DNA from: Fibrobacter succinogenes
Lineage (GTDB): Bacteria; Fibrobacterota; Fibrobacteria; Fibrobacterales; Fibrobacteraceae
Direction of reading: 5' to 3'
Assembly (NCBI GenBank): GCA_902762305.1
Contig: CACWNW010000004.1
Location: 87,582-151,581 of the forward strand
Length of the DNA stretch: 64,000 nt
Positions 18,645 through 26,859 of the stretch are shown here, one piece after another. Each line of letters starts with the position of its first letter. The first letter of the stretch is position 1. A program made the position numbers and the translations under genes. The notes under the pieces were generated by a model, which did not search any database, was not told the DNA's origin, and saw only the letters and a list, made by a program, of their open reading frames with translations.

Positions 18645-20069
18645 TTACTTCTTGAATTTCTTCAGAATAGCTTCTGCCTTGCTGAACTGCTGCTTCACGG
18701 ACTTCGGGCCCGTTCCGCCTTCGATGTTGCGGCGAGAAACGCTGTATTCAAACGTGAGCGTCTTCTTCATCTGCTTCACATTCGGAACGCCGGCGCTGGC
18801 CCAGGCCTCGTCGCTGAGGTCCGTGAATTCGAGGCCTTGGCGGGCGGCTTCACCGACCAGGCTACCGACCACGTGGTGGGCATCGCGGAACGGCACGCCA
18901 GATTCGACCAGAAGGTCGGCGAGGTCGGTAGCCAGCAGCGCCGGCAGCATCTTCGCATGCATCTTGTCGAAGTTGAAACGTGCGCTTTCCAAAGCTTCCT
19001 TCATCACGCGGAGAATCACCTTCACGTTATGGACGGAGTCGAAAACCGGTTCCTTGTCTTCTTGCAGGTCACGGCTGTAGCTGAGCGGGGCACCCTTCAC
19101 CAGAGTGTAGAGAGCGCTGAAGTTGCCGAGCATGCGGCCGGACTTTCCGCGGATGAGCTCCATGGAGTCGGGGTTCTTCTTCTGCGGCATCATCGAGGAT
19201 CCGCTGGAGAAGGCGTCGTGCAGGGTGAGGTAGCCGAATTCGCTGGTGCTCCAGTTCACGAAATCTTCGGCGTAGCGGCTCATCGTGTTCGCGATGATGG
19301 CTAGGTCGGCTTCGAATTCGAGCATCATGTCGCGGTGGCTCACGGCGTCGATGCTGTTGGGGGAGACCCCGTTGAATCCGAGTTCCTTCGCCACCAAAGC
19401 GCGGTGGTACGGGAAGGCGGAACCGGCCATGGCTCCGCTACCGAGCGGGAGTTCGCTGTGGAGTGTGAGGAAGTTGTCGAGGCGCTTCACGTCGCGGCTC
19501 ACGGCAAAGAACATACTCATCAGGTAATGGCTGAAGTAGATGGGCTGAGCCTGCTGCAGGTGCGTGTAGCCCGGCATCATCTTGCCGAAGTATTTTTTCG
19601 CGAGGTCGAGCACCGTTTCCATGAGAGAAACTTCGAGGGCGCGGATTTCGGCGGCGCGGTGACGCATGTAAAGCTTGAAGTCCGTGCAGACCTGGTCGTT
19701 ACGGCTGCGGCCCGTGTGAATCTTCTTGCCGAGCGCACCGATGCGTTCGGTGAGCACGCGTTCCACGGCCATGTGGATGTCTTCGTCGGATTCCTGCCAC
19801 AGGTTCTTGCCGGCCTTGTAATCCTTGAGGATGCTGGCCAGGCCATCGCAAATCTTCTTGTAGTCGGCCTTGCTGAGCACGCCCGATTCCACCAAGCCCT
19901 TGCCGTGGCCGATGCTGCCTTCGATGTCTTCTTCGATGAGTTCGGCGTCGAATTGCAGGCTGAAGCTCAGGTCCACCATGCTCTGCGCCATGCCGCTTGC
20001 GAAGCGGCCGGTCCACATGTTGGTCTGGGTGCCTTTCTTTTCAGTTTTCTTTGCGCTGGTCTTTGCCAT
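18645..20069 (-). CDS. argH: Argininosuccinate lyase
   Basis: The enzyme converts argininosuccinate to arginine and fumarate in the last step of arginine synthesis. The 474 residues include N-M-W-T-G-R-F near the start, T-G-R-S-R-N-D-Q-V, Y-T-H-L-Q-Q-A-Q-P, and the fumarase/lyase signature G-S-S-M-M-P-Q-K-K-N-P with its catalytic Ser loop. A Lys/Thr-rich N-terminal extension of about 15 residues precedes the family start, and the ATG at 20069 is supported by a TATATTTG box 35 bases upstream. It stands alone; no other arg gene is near. Confidence 0.96.
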   Translation of the reverse strand: MAKTSAKKTEKKGTQTNMWTGRFASGMAQSMVDLSFSLQFDAELIEEDIEGSIGHGKGLVESGVLSKADYKKICDGLASILKDYKAGKNLWQESDEDIHMAVERVLTERIGALGKKIHTGRSRNDQVCTDFKLYMRHRAAEIRALEVSLMETVLDLAKKYFGKMMPGYTHLQQAQPIYFSHYLMSMFFAVSRDVKRLDNFLTLHSELPLGSGAMAGSAFPYHRALVAKELGFNGVSPNSIDAVSHRDMMLEFEADLAIIANTMSRYAEDFVNWSTSEFGYLTLHDAFSSGSSMMPQKKNPDSMELIRGKSGRMLGNFSALYTLVKGAPLSYSRDLQEDKEPVFDSVHNVKVILRVMKEALESARFNFDKMHAKMLPALLATDLADLLVESGVPFRDAHHVVGSLVGEAARQGLEFTDLSDEAWASAGVPNVKQMKKTLTFEYSVSRRNIEGGTGPKSVKQQFSKAEAILKKFKK

Positions 20070-20104
20070 TTTAAAATCCTTTTTTCAGATCCAATTTTCG
20101 GATG

Positions 20105-20112
20105 CAAATATA
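20105..20112 (-). promoter_or_regulatory. TAnnTTTG box upstream of argH
   Basis: TATATTTG on the minus strand lies about 35 bases before the argH ATG. Confidence 0.5.
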
Positions 20113-20127
20113 GAATATCGCGAAGGG

Positions 20128-20586
20128 TTATTCCGCCTGATTACTGGCACTGGCAGGAGCGGCCGGAGCGGGAGTGGCCTGAACCTGGTTTGCCGGAGCC
20201 TGGTATATCATAATGGGCTTGGCAGCTGTGTTGCTCTGCTGTTTAGCCAACGTTCTCATGGACAAGCAATGGTCGAGGTTCCCGGCGCTAACGCCTTTTA
20301 TGTAGCATTTGGTTTTGACTTCCATATCGCGTGTATATTTTGTCCGAGCGATCAGTTGTCCGTTTACAAAGAAATCGAAATTCCCGTGCTTCTGTCCCTT
20401 GACGCAGCGTCCCATGATATTGTATTGCTCACCCTGGTTGTCCATAAAATGCCATGTGGCTGTTTTTACATGGTAGCCGTCACAGTCGACAGGACTGTTC
20501 ATCGATTCGGGACTCTGTCTTGTCAGGTAGCCGCCGCAAGAACAAAGCAACATAGCGATTAAACTTATGAAAGCGAAACGAATCAT
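20128..20586 (-). CDS. Lipoprotein with MORN/YwqK-like segment
   Basis: The protein has 152 residues. The lipobox L-L-C-S-C near residues 13-17 marks a lipoprotein. The middle contains G-R-C-V-K-G-Q-K-H-G-N-F and F-V-N-G-Q-L-I-A-R-T-K-Y, which resemble the G-x-x-x-G-x-W repeats of YwqK/MORN proteins. The C-terminus is a low-complexity A/P/Q/S tail. A GGAGGAATAATG start is strong. It lies 22 bases after the PlsC-like gene on the same strand and has no clear promoter of its own, so it may be the last gene of the minus arm of the pigment locus. A role there is not shown. Confidence 0.65.
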   Translation of the reverse strand: MIRFAFISLIAMLLCSCGGYLTRQSPESMNSPVDCDGYHVKTATWHFMDNQGEQYNIMGRCVKGQKHGNFDFFVNGQLIARTKYTRDMEVKTKCYIKGVSAGNLDHCLSMRTLAKQQSNTAAKPIMIYQAPANQVQATPAPAAPASASNQAE

Positions 20587-20608
20587 TATTCCTCCTTGTA
20601 TATCTAAG

Positions 20609-21388
20609 TCAATTCTTGTCGCATTCCTTTTCCAGGACGGCCTTCATTTGTGCGGTCAGCAGGATGGCGCTTCTCGACATGGGCATGTCCTTGTACGGAG
20701 CGACTGAAATTTCCGGTAAGACCCTGAGCTTGTAGATATAGCGCTCGGTCGGGTGGAATTCCAACATCTTGTCGTGCTTGCGGAGCCCGATTTTTTCGTT
20801 GCCGCCGAAATAGATAGGCACGACATCCGCGTTTGCATAAAGCGCGAACCTTGCAGCCCCCTTCTTGAAGTACCACGGCTCACCCGGCTTGGAGCGCGTA
20901 CCTTCGGGGAAGATGATGAGGTTGTTGCCGTCTTCGAGCATCGACTTCTTGGCCCGTTCCAGCTGCTCGTCGAAGGGGAGCGTGTTCGGGATGTAGAGGT
21001 TCCGGATAATCAGCGAAATGAACTTGTTCTGGACAAGCGACCCCTTCACGATACAGTTCGCGTTCGGGATGAGCGAAATGAGGATGACCACGTCGAGGAG
21101 CGAGGGATGGTTCGCGATGACGACCTTTCCCTTGATTCCCTTGAGCATTTCGCGGTTCTCGACGCTCAGGCGCATCGCTCCCGTAACTTCGATATACTTG
21201 ACGAAGAACTGGAAGAAATGGTTCACGAACTTGCGCGAAATGACGTTGAAGCGTTTTTCCGAGAAGCCCGCGAGAACGTGGAAAAGCGGGAACAGCGAGG
21301 TAGCAAGAATTAGACTGCTGATTCCGAATACGGCGAACGACGAAAGCTTCGAGAGCAGACGGCGGAGGTATTTGATGCGTCTAATCAT
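20609..21388 (-). CDS. PlsC-type lysophospholipid acyltransferase of the aryl polyene locus
   Basis: The protein has 259 residues with an N-terminal hydrophobic stretch and the acyltransferase motifs N-H-P-S-L-L-D (HX4D, catalytic) and F-P-E-G-T-R-S. This family moves acyl chains from ACP or CoA to a hydroxyl. In aryl polyene loci a PlsC homologue (apeD position) is thought to attach the polyene or a fatty acid to a lipid carrier. The ATG at 21388 overlaps the upstream TGA (TGATG), and the frame before it is arginine-rich shadow sequence. It is the third gene in the order methyltransferase, ketosynthase-like, acyltransferase. Confidence 0.85.
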   Translation of the reverse strand: MIRRIKYLRRLLSKLSSFAVFGISSLILATSLFPLFHVLAGFSEKRFNVISRKFVNHFFQFFVKYIEVTGAMRLSVENREMLKGIKGKVVIANHPSLLDVVILISLIPNANCIVKGSLVQNKFISLIIRNLYIPNTLPFDEQLERAKKSMLEDGNNLIIFPEGTRSKPGEPWYFKKGAARFALYANADVVPIYFGGNEKIGLRKHDKMLEFHPTERYIYKLRVLPEISVAPYKDMPMSRSAILLTAQMKAVLEKECDKN

Positions 21389-22002
21389 CAGGCTAACCTC
21401 TGGCGAATGAAGGCGATTGCTTCTTCGGCGGCTGTCTCGAAATTCCCTTCGAGGGGAGTCTTGTCGAGTTCCTTGCCTCCGTGGCTCTTGTCCGTGGTAA
21501 GCCTGAGCGCGAGCGCGCATACGGCGTTCGGGTAGGGCGTACCTGCCACGGGCGCGTACGTCTCGGGAATCTTCTCGTCGGCGAAGATAAAGAGGCGTTC
21601 GCTTTCGGAACCGGACTCGAGGGCGGCGATGCAGTCACGCAGGCCGGCGCGGAAGGCCTCGCGCCCCGAGAACACCGCAGAATATCCGGCCGTGTTCTTC
21701 TCGAGGATGGTCGCATTCGCGATAGACGCGTTGAAGACGGAAAGGCTGAAATGCGCGGGAGAAACGTTCCCGGTATCGAGGAGCGCCTGCGAAATCTTGA
21801 ACTGCTGCGTTATTTCGCCGAACTGCGACGCGAAGGTTACTTTGCAGGGCTCGGCATCCTTGCTGATGGCGGCATTCACGTAGACGACCATCTTCGAAAG
21901 CTGGCTCAAGCGCCTGCGCGTAAGCATCGGTACGAACTTCACGTCGGGGAGCGGTTGCTCTTCGGTCGGAATAAAGTATTCGGCTCGTTCAATATAAATC
22001 AT
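21388..22002 (-). CDS. apeC: Ketosynthase-like chain-length partner of the aryl polyene synthase
   Basis: The protein has 204 residues, half the length of a full ketosynthase. It resembles the short beta-ketoacyl-synthase-like family (PF13723 type): P-M-L-T-R-R-R-L-S-Q-L-S-K-M near residue 25, then F-A-S-Q-F-G-E and a P-A-x-F-S-L-S-V-F-N-A segment. There is no catalytic Cys in the nucleophile position. In Xenorhabdus, ApeC pairs with ketosynthase ApeO as a KS/chain-length-factor-like complex; the same is inferred here with the ketosynthase at 33424. The GGGAAGGG site precedes its ATG. Confidence 0.8.
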   Translation of the reverse strand: MIYIERAEYFIPTEEQPLPDVKFVPMLTRRRLSQLSKMVVYVNAAISKDAEPCKVTFASQFGEITQQFKISQALLDTGNVSPAHFSLSVFNASIANATILEKNTAGYSAVFSGREAFRAGLRDCIAALESGSESERLFIFADEKIPETYAPVAGTPYPNAVCALALRLTTDKSHGGKELDKTPLEGNFETAAEEAIAFIRQRLA

Positions 22003-22023
22003 TTTCCCTTCCCGTCGGTAATT

Positions 22024-23115
22024 CTACTTGATCCTGAACCTGAGGAGCGAGTAGCTGTTGGGGCCTACGCTGTGGTGGGCTTCCTTCAGTTCGAATCCTG
22101 CGATTTCGATGGCATGCTTCAGTTCTTCGAAGCGGTACATCTTGGAGTTGCCGTTCGCGATGCAGGTGAAGTAGAGCGAGGTCGCCTGGAGGGAGTAGGC
22201 GGCGGCTTCGAAGCGCTGCTTGTCCCAGAGCGGTTCGAGCACGTACACGTCGGTATCGGGTGCAGCTGCCGTGCGGATTTTCTTCAGGATTTTCGTGATT
22301 TCTTCGAGAGAGAAGCAGTCGAGGAACTGGCTCATCCAGACGGCGTTCGCGCCCTTCGGGAATTCGGTCGTCTCGTCGAGGACGTTGCAGGGGATGGTAT
22401 CGATGCGGTTTTCGAATCCGGCGGCCTTTGCGTTCTTCTCGGCGACGGCAGTCTGGCCCGGGAGGTCGATGATGGAAACGTTCACGTCGGCGTTATACTT
22501 GCAGCAGGCGATGGCCCACTTCGCGGTGTTGCCGCCGATGTCGAACAGGCGCTTGCAGGGGTTCGAGAACACGATGGGGAGCGCCTCGGGGAAGGCGAGG
22601 TCGGAGTAGAAGTGGTCGAAGCCGAACCAGCTCTTCTTCTGCTGGTCGGTCAGCTGCGAGAGGCCCTGGTAGACCGTCTTCCAGTTGCCGAGGTGCTTGA
22701 GGCCCGCGGGCTTGCCGTCTCGGATGGATTCCTGGAGGTTCTCGGCACCCAGGTAGCAGATGTCTTCGGAAAAGTCCATGTTGACCTGAGTCATCTCGTC
22801 GCTCATCAGGAAGAACCCGATCTTGCCGAGCGTGAGGCGGAGGTCGTCTTCCTTGGAGTCCTTGTGCAGCTTGATGGCACCCATGCCGAGTCCCATTTCG
22901 ATGAGGACACCGACACCGTAAAGCGAGATGCCGAGCTTCTGTGAAAGCTCGGATACGGTGATGCCCTTCTTGCGGGCGCTACAGATTTCTTCGAGGATTC
23001 CCATATCGCGCAGGGCCTTTGCGGCATGGAAACTGAGGGGAGCGAATGCGATTTTCTGGGCCTCGAACTTGGCGTCCGTGGCCGAAATTTTGTCTTGGAA
23101 GTAGTAGTCGAACAT
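22024..23115 (-). CDS. SAM-dependent O-methyltransferase-like protein of the aryl polyene locus
   Basis: The protein has 363 residues. An N-terminal winged-helix dimerisation domain (about 25-90, S-E-L-S-Q-K-L-G-I) is followed by a class I SAM domain with L-F-D-I-G-G-N-T-A (motif I) and S-I-I-D-L-P-G (motif II), as in acetylserotonin-type O-methyltransferases. In aryl polyene and flexirubin loci such an enzyme (apeB position) is expected to methylate the aryl head group. A TAAATTTG box lies 32 bases before the ATG at 23115, and the gene is divergent from the two ACP genes. Confidence 0.82.
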   Translation of the reverse strand: MFDYYFQDKISATDAKFEAQKIAFAPLSFHAAKALRDMGILEEICSARKKGITVSELSQKLGISLYGVGVLIEMGLGMGAIKLHKDSKEDDLRLTLGKIGFFLMSDEMTQVNMDFSEDICYLGAENLQESIRDGKPAGLKHLGNWKTVYQGLSQLTDQQKKSWFGFDHFYSDLAFPEALPIVFSNPCKRLFDIGGNTAKWAIACCKYNADVNVSIIDLPGQTAVAEKNAKAAGFENRIDTIPCNVLDETTEFPKGANAVWMSQFLDCFSLEEITKILKKIRTAAAPDTDVYVLEPLWDKQRFEAAAYSLQATSLYFTCIANGNSKMYRFEELKHAIEIAGFELKEAHHSVGPNSYSLLRFRIK

Positions 23116-23146
23116 GGATTTTGTTTTGGTTGAAATTTTTTGATAT

Positions 23147-23154
23147 CAAATTTA
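23147..23154 (-). promoter_or_regulatory. TAnnTTTG box for the minus arm of the pigment locus
   Basis: TAAATTTG on the minus strand lies 32 bases before the methyltransferase ATG. Confidence 0.5.
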
Positions 23155-23176
23155 GCACATTTATGGCCGGACGTGG

Positions 23177-23207
23177 TTGACGCTGTATAACATTTTATCT
23201 ATTTTTG
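23177..23207 (+). promoter_or_regulatory. Promoter for the plus arm of the pigment locus
   Basis: TTGACG (23177-23182) and TATTTTTG (23200-23207), with a 17-base spacer before the TATTTT hexamer, fit both a sigma-70 layout and the TAnnTTTG pattern. The ACP start codon follows 22 bases later. Confidence 0.55.
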
Positions 23208-23229
23208 CTTGCCAAATTAGGTTACTAAT

Positions 23230-23499
23230 ATGGACGAACTAAAAAATCGAATCAAGGAAATGATTGTTACGGCTCTCGAACTCGAAGACGTGACTGCCGC
23301 AGATATTGTTGAAGATGCTCCGCTTTTTGGTGAGAGTGAAAGGGGGCTCGGCCTCGACTCTATCGATGCCCTGGAATTGGGTATTGCCATCAAGGAAAAC
23401 TTCGGTGTTTCTTTCTCGGCGGCAAACGAAGATACCAAGAAGCATTTTTATTCTGTTGATACATTGGCGGCCTATATTTCGGCGAATATGCCTAAGTAA
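23230..23499 (+). CDS. apeE: Acyl carrier protein 1 of the aryl polyene locus
   Basis: The 89-residue acyl carrier protein has the phosphopantetheine attachment motif G-L-D-S44-I-D. It carries growing acyl chains as thioesters. It is slightly longer than FabF-type ACPs owing to a loop (about 62-72) near the C-terminal helix. It opens the plus-strand pigment operon, nine bases before the second ACP. The assignment to apeE is by position: two consecutive ACPs are typical of aryl polyene and flexirubin clusters. Confidence 0.88.
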   Translation: MDELKNRIKEMIVTALELEDVTAADIVEDAPLFGESERGLGLDSIDALELGIAIKENFGVSFSAANEDTKKHFYSVDTLAAYISANMPK

Positions 23500-23508
23500 G
23501 GAGAATTT

Positions 23509-23766
23509 ATGGACAAGCAGGCGATTTTTGAAAAACTCAAGGCAGCCCTCATCGAGGATTTCGAACTTGATGACGAACAGGTGACTCCCGAGGCACGTCT
23601 TTACGAAGACTTGGAACTCGACAGCATCGACGCTGTCGACCTGATTGTGAAACTCAAGTCCCTTTTGCCGACGAACATCGATCCCGAAGTGTTCAAGACG
23701 GTCCGTACCGTGCAGGACGTGGTCGATGCCATCTATAACCTGATCCAGAACGCGGAAAACAAGTAA
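23509..23766 (+). CDS. apeF: Acyl carrier protein 2 of the aryl polyene locus
   Basis: The 85-residue acyl carrier protein has E-L-D-S39-I-D-A-V-D as its phosphopantetheine site. An AAGGAG site precedes the ATG. Its TAA overlaps the ATG of the fused ligase gene (TAATG). In Xenorhabdus one ACP carries the aromatic starter and the other the growing chain; which does which here is not visible in the sequence. Confidence 0.88.
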   Translation: MDKQAIFEKLKAALIEDFELDDEQVTPEARLYEDLELDSIDAVDLIVKLKSLLPTNIDPEVFKTVRTVQDVVDAIYNLIQNAENK

Positions 23767-26102
23767 TGAAATCGGTGGCGGGGAAGGTTGTCTTTGCCGC
23801 CTTATCGGTTCTTTATCCTGTTCTCGTATTTTGTGGCCTCGAATTCTGGGGCCTTTCGCCTCGCCGATTAAGCTTGATGCTAATCGGCCTTGCTTTTGTG
23901 CATTTCTTCAATGTCACCAGGGAACAGGCTAAGGACGCCGAGGGTACGGGCAGGGCGAATGCCGTGAAGAACATATCGCTGCTCGTGCTGATGCTCATGT
24001 GCGGCGCGCTTGCCTTTTTTGCCGACAACATCCTGTTCCTCAAGTTCTATCCCGTGATGGTGAACTTGAGCCTGCTTTGCTTTTTTGCGTTTACGCTCTG
24101 GAAAAAGCCGAGCTTTGCGTTCCGCATGGCGAACCTGGGCGACAAGACTTTGCGTGTATCCCCGGAGCGTTCATTCGTGGAACGTTACTGCGACCGGGTA
24201 ACCATGGTCTGGTGCGCCTTCTTTGTCGTGAACGCCTCGGTCGCTTTGGCCACTGCATTGGTGGGTAGCGAACGGATGTGGACGCTCTACAACGGTTTAA
24301 TCTCCTATATTTTAATCGGCATTTTGTTTGCCGTGGAATTCATGGTCCGTAAAATTATGCAAAATAAATTGCACTCCTACGTTCCCGTTTGCGAGTTGCT
24401 GCGGGATAGTCGCCCCGATGGGGCTGTTGTCTGTTTCGATGGTGAATCTGTAAGGACATGGGCCGATTTCGTATCCGACGTGTCCAAGGTGCGCCGGTTC
24501 CTGGAATCGAGCGAAAAACGCCCGTGGATTCTCCATTGCGAGGATTCGTATTTCTTTATTGTCGCCCTCCTCTCGATGCTCCAGAGCGGGCGCAAGGCCA
24601 TGGTGACCGCGAACCGCCAGGAAGCTTTCATCAAGGAAATCAAGAAGCCCGAGTACGGCTTCATTACCGACACGCCGTTTGGCGATGCGTCTGCGGGTGC
24701 GGTTCAAATCCAGGATATTCTTGCCGGCCCTGCGGTCGAACCCCTCTGGAACGCTTTCGACAAGAACGAAGCCGAGATGGTGATGTTCACGTCTGGCACT
24801 ACGGGCGAACCCAAGTCCGTTCCCAAGCGTTTCTCGCAGTTCGAGAACGAACTTTATGAACTGGTGAAGGTTTTCGGCGACGATTGGCTGGGCCGCAAGG
24901 TCTACAGCACGGTGAACCACCACCACATTTACGGACTCCTGTTCACGGTCCTTTTGCCGACGGCCACGGGACTCCCGTTCCGCAGGCACCGCATCGACTA
25001 CCCGAGCGAACTTGTAAGCATCGCGGGCGAGAAGGCGGTCATCGCCTCGAGTCCGGCCTACCTGAAGCGCCTTGCAGCCGATACCGACAAGCCTATCGAT
25101 TTCAAGTACACCCCGATTATCTATTCTTCGGGCGGACCGCTTCCCGAAGAGGTGGCGCGCAAGTGCGAAGGGATTACGGGTTACTGGACCATGGAAATCT
25201 ACGGCAGCACCGAGACGGGCGGTATCGCCTACAGGCAGTCCAAGAACGGGCCTGTGTGGAAGCCGTTCGAAGTCTGCAAGATGAGCATCGGTGAAAATGA
25301 CTGCCTGAACGTGAAGTCAAGCTACATTTTGGAACCCGAGGGCTTTACTACGGGCGACCTCGTGGAAATCTACGACGACGGGCGTTTCCTTTTGAAGGGG
25401 CGCGCCGATTCTATCGTGAAAATCGAGGAAAAGCGCATCTCGCTGCCCGAAGTGGAAAACCGCCTGAAGCAGACGGGCCTGGTGCAGGACGTACGCGTTG
25501 TCCCGATGGTCGGGAACCGCCAGTACCTCGCTGCGGCAATCGTGCTGAACGCGGAAGGCCGCGAGAAGTTCAAGGACCATCCCAAGCTCGAGATAAACAA
25601 CTTCTTCAAGAAGCACCTCGCGCAGTTCATCGAGAATACGGTTTCGCCCAAGAAGTGGCGCTACCTCGAGGAACTCCCGCAGGACACGCAGGGGAAGATC
25701 AAGATGCGCGATATCCAGGCGCTGTTCGGCATTCCCGAAAGCCCGAATTTCAAGATCCTGAAGATGCGCCGCGAACCGGGCATGGTCACGCTCAAGCTCG
25801 TGTTCCCGGAAACAAGCGACTTCTACAACGGCCATTTCCCTTCGTTCAAGCTGCTTCCGGCCGTGGCTCAGGTCGACATGACTGTCATGCTTGCCCAAGC
25901 CTTGCTCGGAACGCCCGATACGGTTGCGCGCATCCAGCGTACCAAGTTCAGCTACCCGATTTTGCCGAACGTCCCCGCCATCCTCGAGATGAGCTACAAG
26001 GCCGAGTCGGGCAAGCTCGCATTCTCGTACACGCTCGAAGAAGGCCGACCGCTTTCTGGTGGAACCCTCGTATTTTCTGGAGAAGACAATGCGCGCACCT
26101 AA
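23766..26102 (+). CDS. Triple fusion: membrane domain, AMP-dependent acyl ligase, hotdog dehydratase (ApeG-H-I-like)
   Basis: The 778-residue protein combines three functions usually encoded separately. Residues 1-200 hold about five or six membrane helices like the COG4648 (apeG) protein. Residues 215-640 are an AMP-binding acyl-activating domain: T-S-G-T-T-G-E-P-K near 341, Y-G-S-T-E-T-G-G near 479, then the T-T-G-D-L and K-I-E-E-K-R motifs. Residues 655-778 are a FabA/FabZ-like hotdog domain with F-Y-N-G-H-F-P-S near 690 and the acidic residue in A-Q-V-D-M. It should activate an aryl acid, load it on ACP, and dehydrate 3-hydroxyacyl-ACP, all tethered to the membrane. No stop or frameshift interrupts it. 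Confidence 0.88.
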   Translation: MKSVAGKVVFAALSVLYPVLVFCGLEFWGLSPRRLSLMLIGLAFVHFFNVTREQAKDAEGTGRANAVKNISLLVLMLMCGALAFFADNILFLKFYPVMVNLSLLCFFAFTLWKKPSFAFRMANLGDKTLRVSPERSFVERYCDRVTMVWCAFFVVNASVALATALVGSERMWTLYNGLISYILIGILFAVEFMVRKIMQNKLHSYVPVCELLRDSRPDGAVVCFDGESVRTWADFVSDVSKVRRFLESSEKRPWILHCEDSYFFIVALLSMLQSGRKAMVTANRQEAFIKEIKKPEYGFITDTPFGDASAGAVQIQDILAGPAVEPLWNAFDKNEAEMVMFTSGTTGEPKSVPKRFSQFENELYELVKVFGDDWLGRKVYSTVNHHHIYGLLFTVLLPTATGLPFRRHRIDYPSELVSIAGEKAVIASSPAYLKRLAADTDKPIDFKYTPIIYSSGGPLPEEVARKCEGITGYWTMEIYGSTETGGIAYRQSKNGPVWKPFEVCKMSIGENDCLNVKSSYILEPEGFTTGDLVEIYDDGRFLLKGRADSIVKIEEKRISLPEVENRLKQTGLVQDVRVVPMVGNRQYLAAAIVLNAEGREKFKDHPKLEINNFFKKHLAQFIENTVSPKKWRYLEELPQDTQGKIKMRDIQALFGIPESPNFKILKMRREPGMVTLKLVFPETSDFYNGHFPSFKLLPAVAQVDMTVMLAQALLGTPDTVARIQRTKFSYPILPNVPAILEMSYKAESGKLAFSYTLEEGRPLSGGTLVFSGEDNART

Positions 26103-26859
26103 GATGAATCCCGACGACATGAAGTTCTGTGCTATCGTGCCGGTGTACCGCCACGAGAAGGCTTCGCGCAAGGTTGCCGAATCGCTTGCCGCCCAGGGGC
26201 TCTCTGTAATCCTGGTCGACGACGGGAACGCTCCCGAAGGTCACGAGATTCTCGTGCAGGTCGCAAACGAGGTCCCGAACACCACGCTCGTGACGCGCGA
26301 GAAGAACGGAGGCAAGGGAGCCGCTGTGATTAGCGGGCTCGAGGCTGCTTTCGAGATGGGCTTTACGCATGCGCTCCAGGTGGATGCCGACGGCCAGCAC
26401 GACATGGAGGCCATTCCGTTCTTCGTGAAGGCGGCAAAGAAGCATCCGTTCGACCTGGTCGCGTCCTTCCCGCAGTACGACATGTCGGTACCCAAGGCTC
26501 GCGAACAGGGGCGCAAGATTACGAACTTCTGGGTCGCCATCGAGACGCTATCCATGTCCATTCCCGATTCCATGTGTGGGTTCCGCGTGTACCCGGTGAA
26601 GTTCGTGTGGCCTGTCGCGAAGAAAATCCGCACGTACCGTATGGGATTCGATATCGAAATCCTGGTGCGTCTCTCGTGGGCCGGCCTCAAGATGTATTTC
26701 TACCCGATCAAGGTGAAGTATCCCGAAGACGGCGTCTCCAATTTCAGAGCCTTCAGAGACAATGTCGAAATTTCGTGGACGCATACTAAGCTTTGCCTCG
26801 GGATGCTGGTGCGCCTTCCGATGATTCTTGGCCGCCGCCTTTTCAAGAAGAAAAAATGA
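26089..26859 (+). CDS. Family 2 glycosyltransferase of the aryl polyene locus
   Basis: The 257-residue GT-A enzyme has C-A-I-V-P-V-Y near its N-terminus, V-D-D-G-N-A, N-G-G-K-G-A-A-V and the metal-binding V-D-A-D-G-Q. It would transfer a sugar to the polyene or its lipid carrier. The ATG at 26089 has a GGAGAA site and overlaps the end of the fusion gene by 14 bases; ATGs at 26104 and 26119 are alternatives. In several proteobacterial loci GT2 and the acyltransferase are one fused protein (apeJ); here they are two genes with a four-base ATGA overlap. Confidence 0.83.
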   Translation: MRAPKMNPDDMKFCAIVPVYRHEKASRKVAESLAAQGLSVILVDDGNAPEGHEILVQVANEVPNTTLVTREKNGGKGAAVISGLEAAFEMGFTHALQVDADGQHDMEAIPFFVKAAKKHPFDLVASFPQYDMSVPKAREQGRKITNFWVAIETLSMSIPDSMCGFRVYPVKFVWPVAKKIRTYRMGFDIEILVRLSWAGLKMYFYPIKVKYPEDGVSNFRAFRDNVEISWTHTKLCLGMLVRLPMILGRRLFKKKK

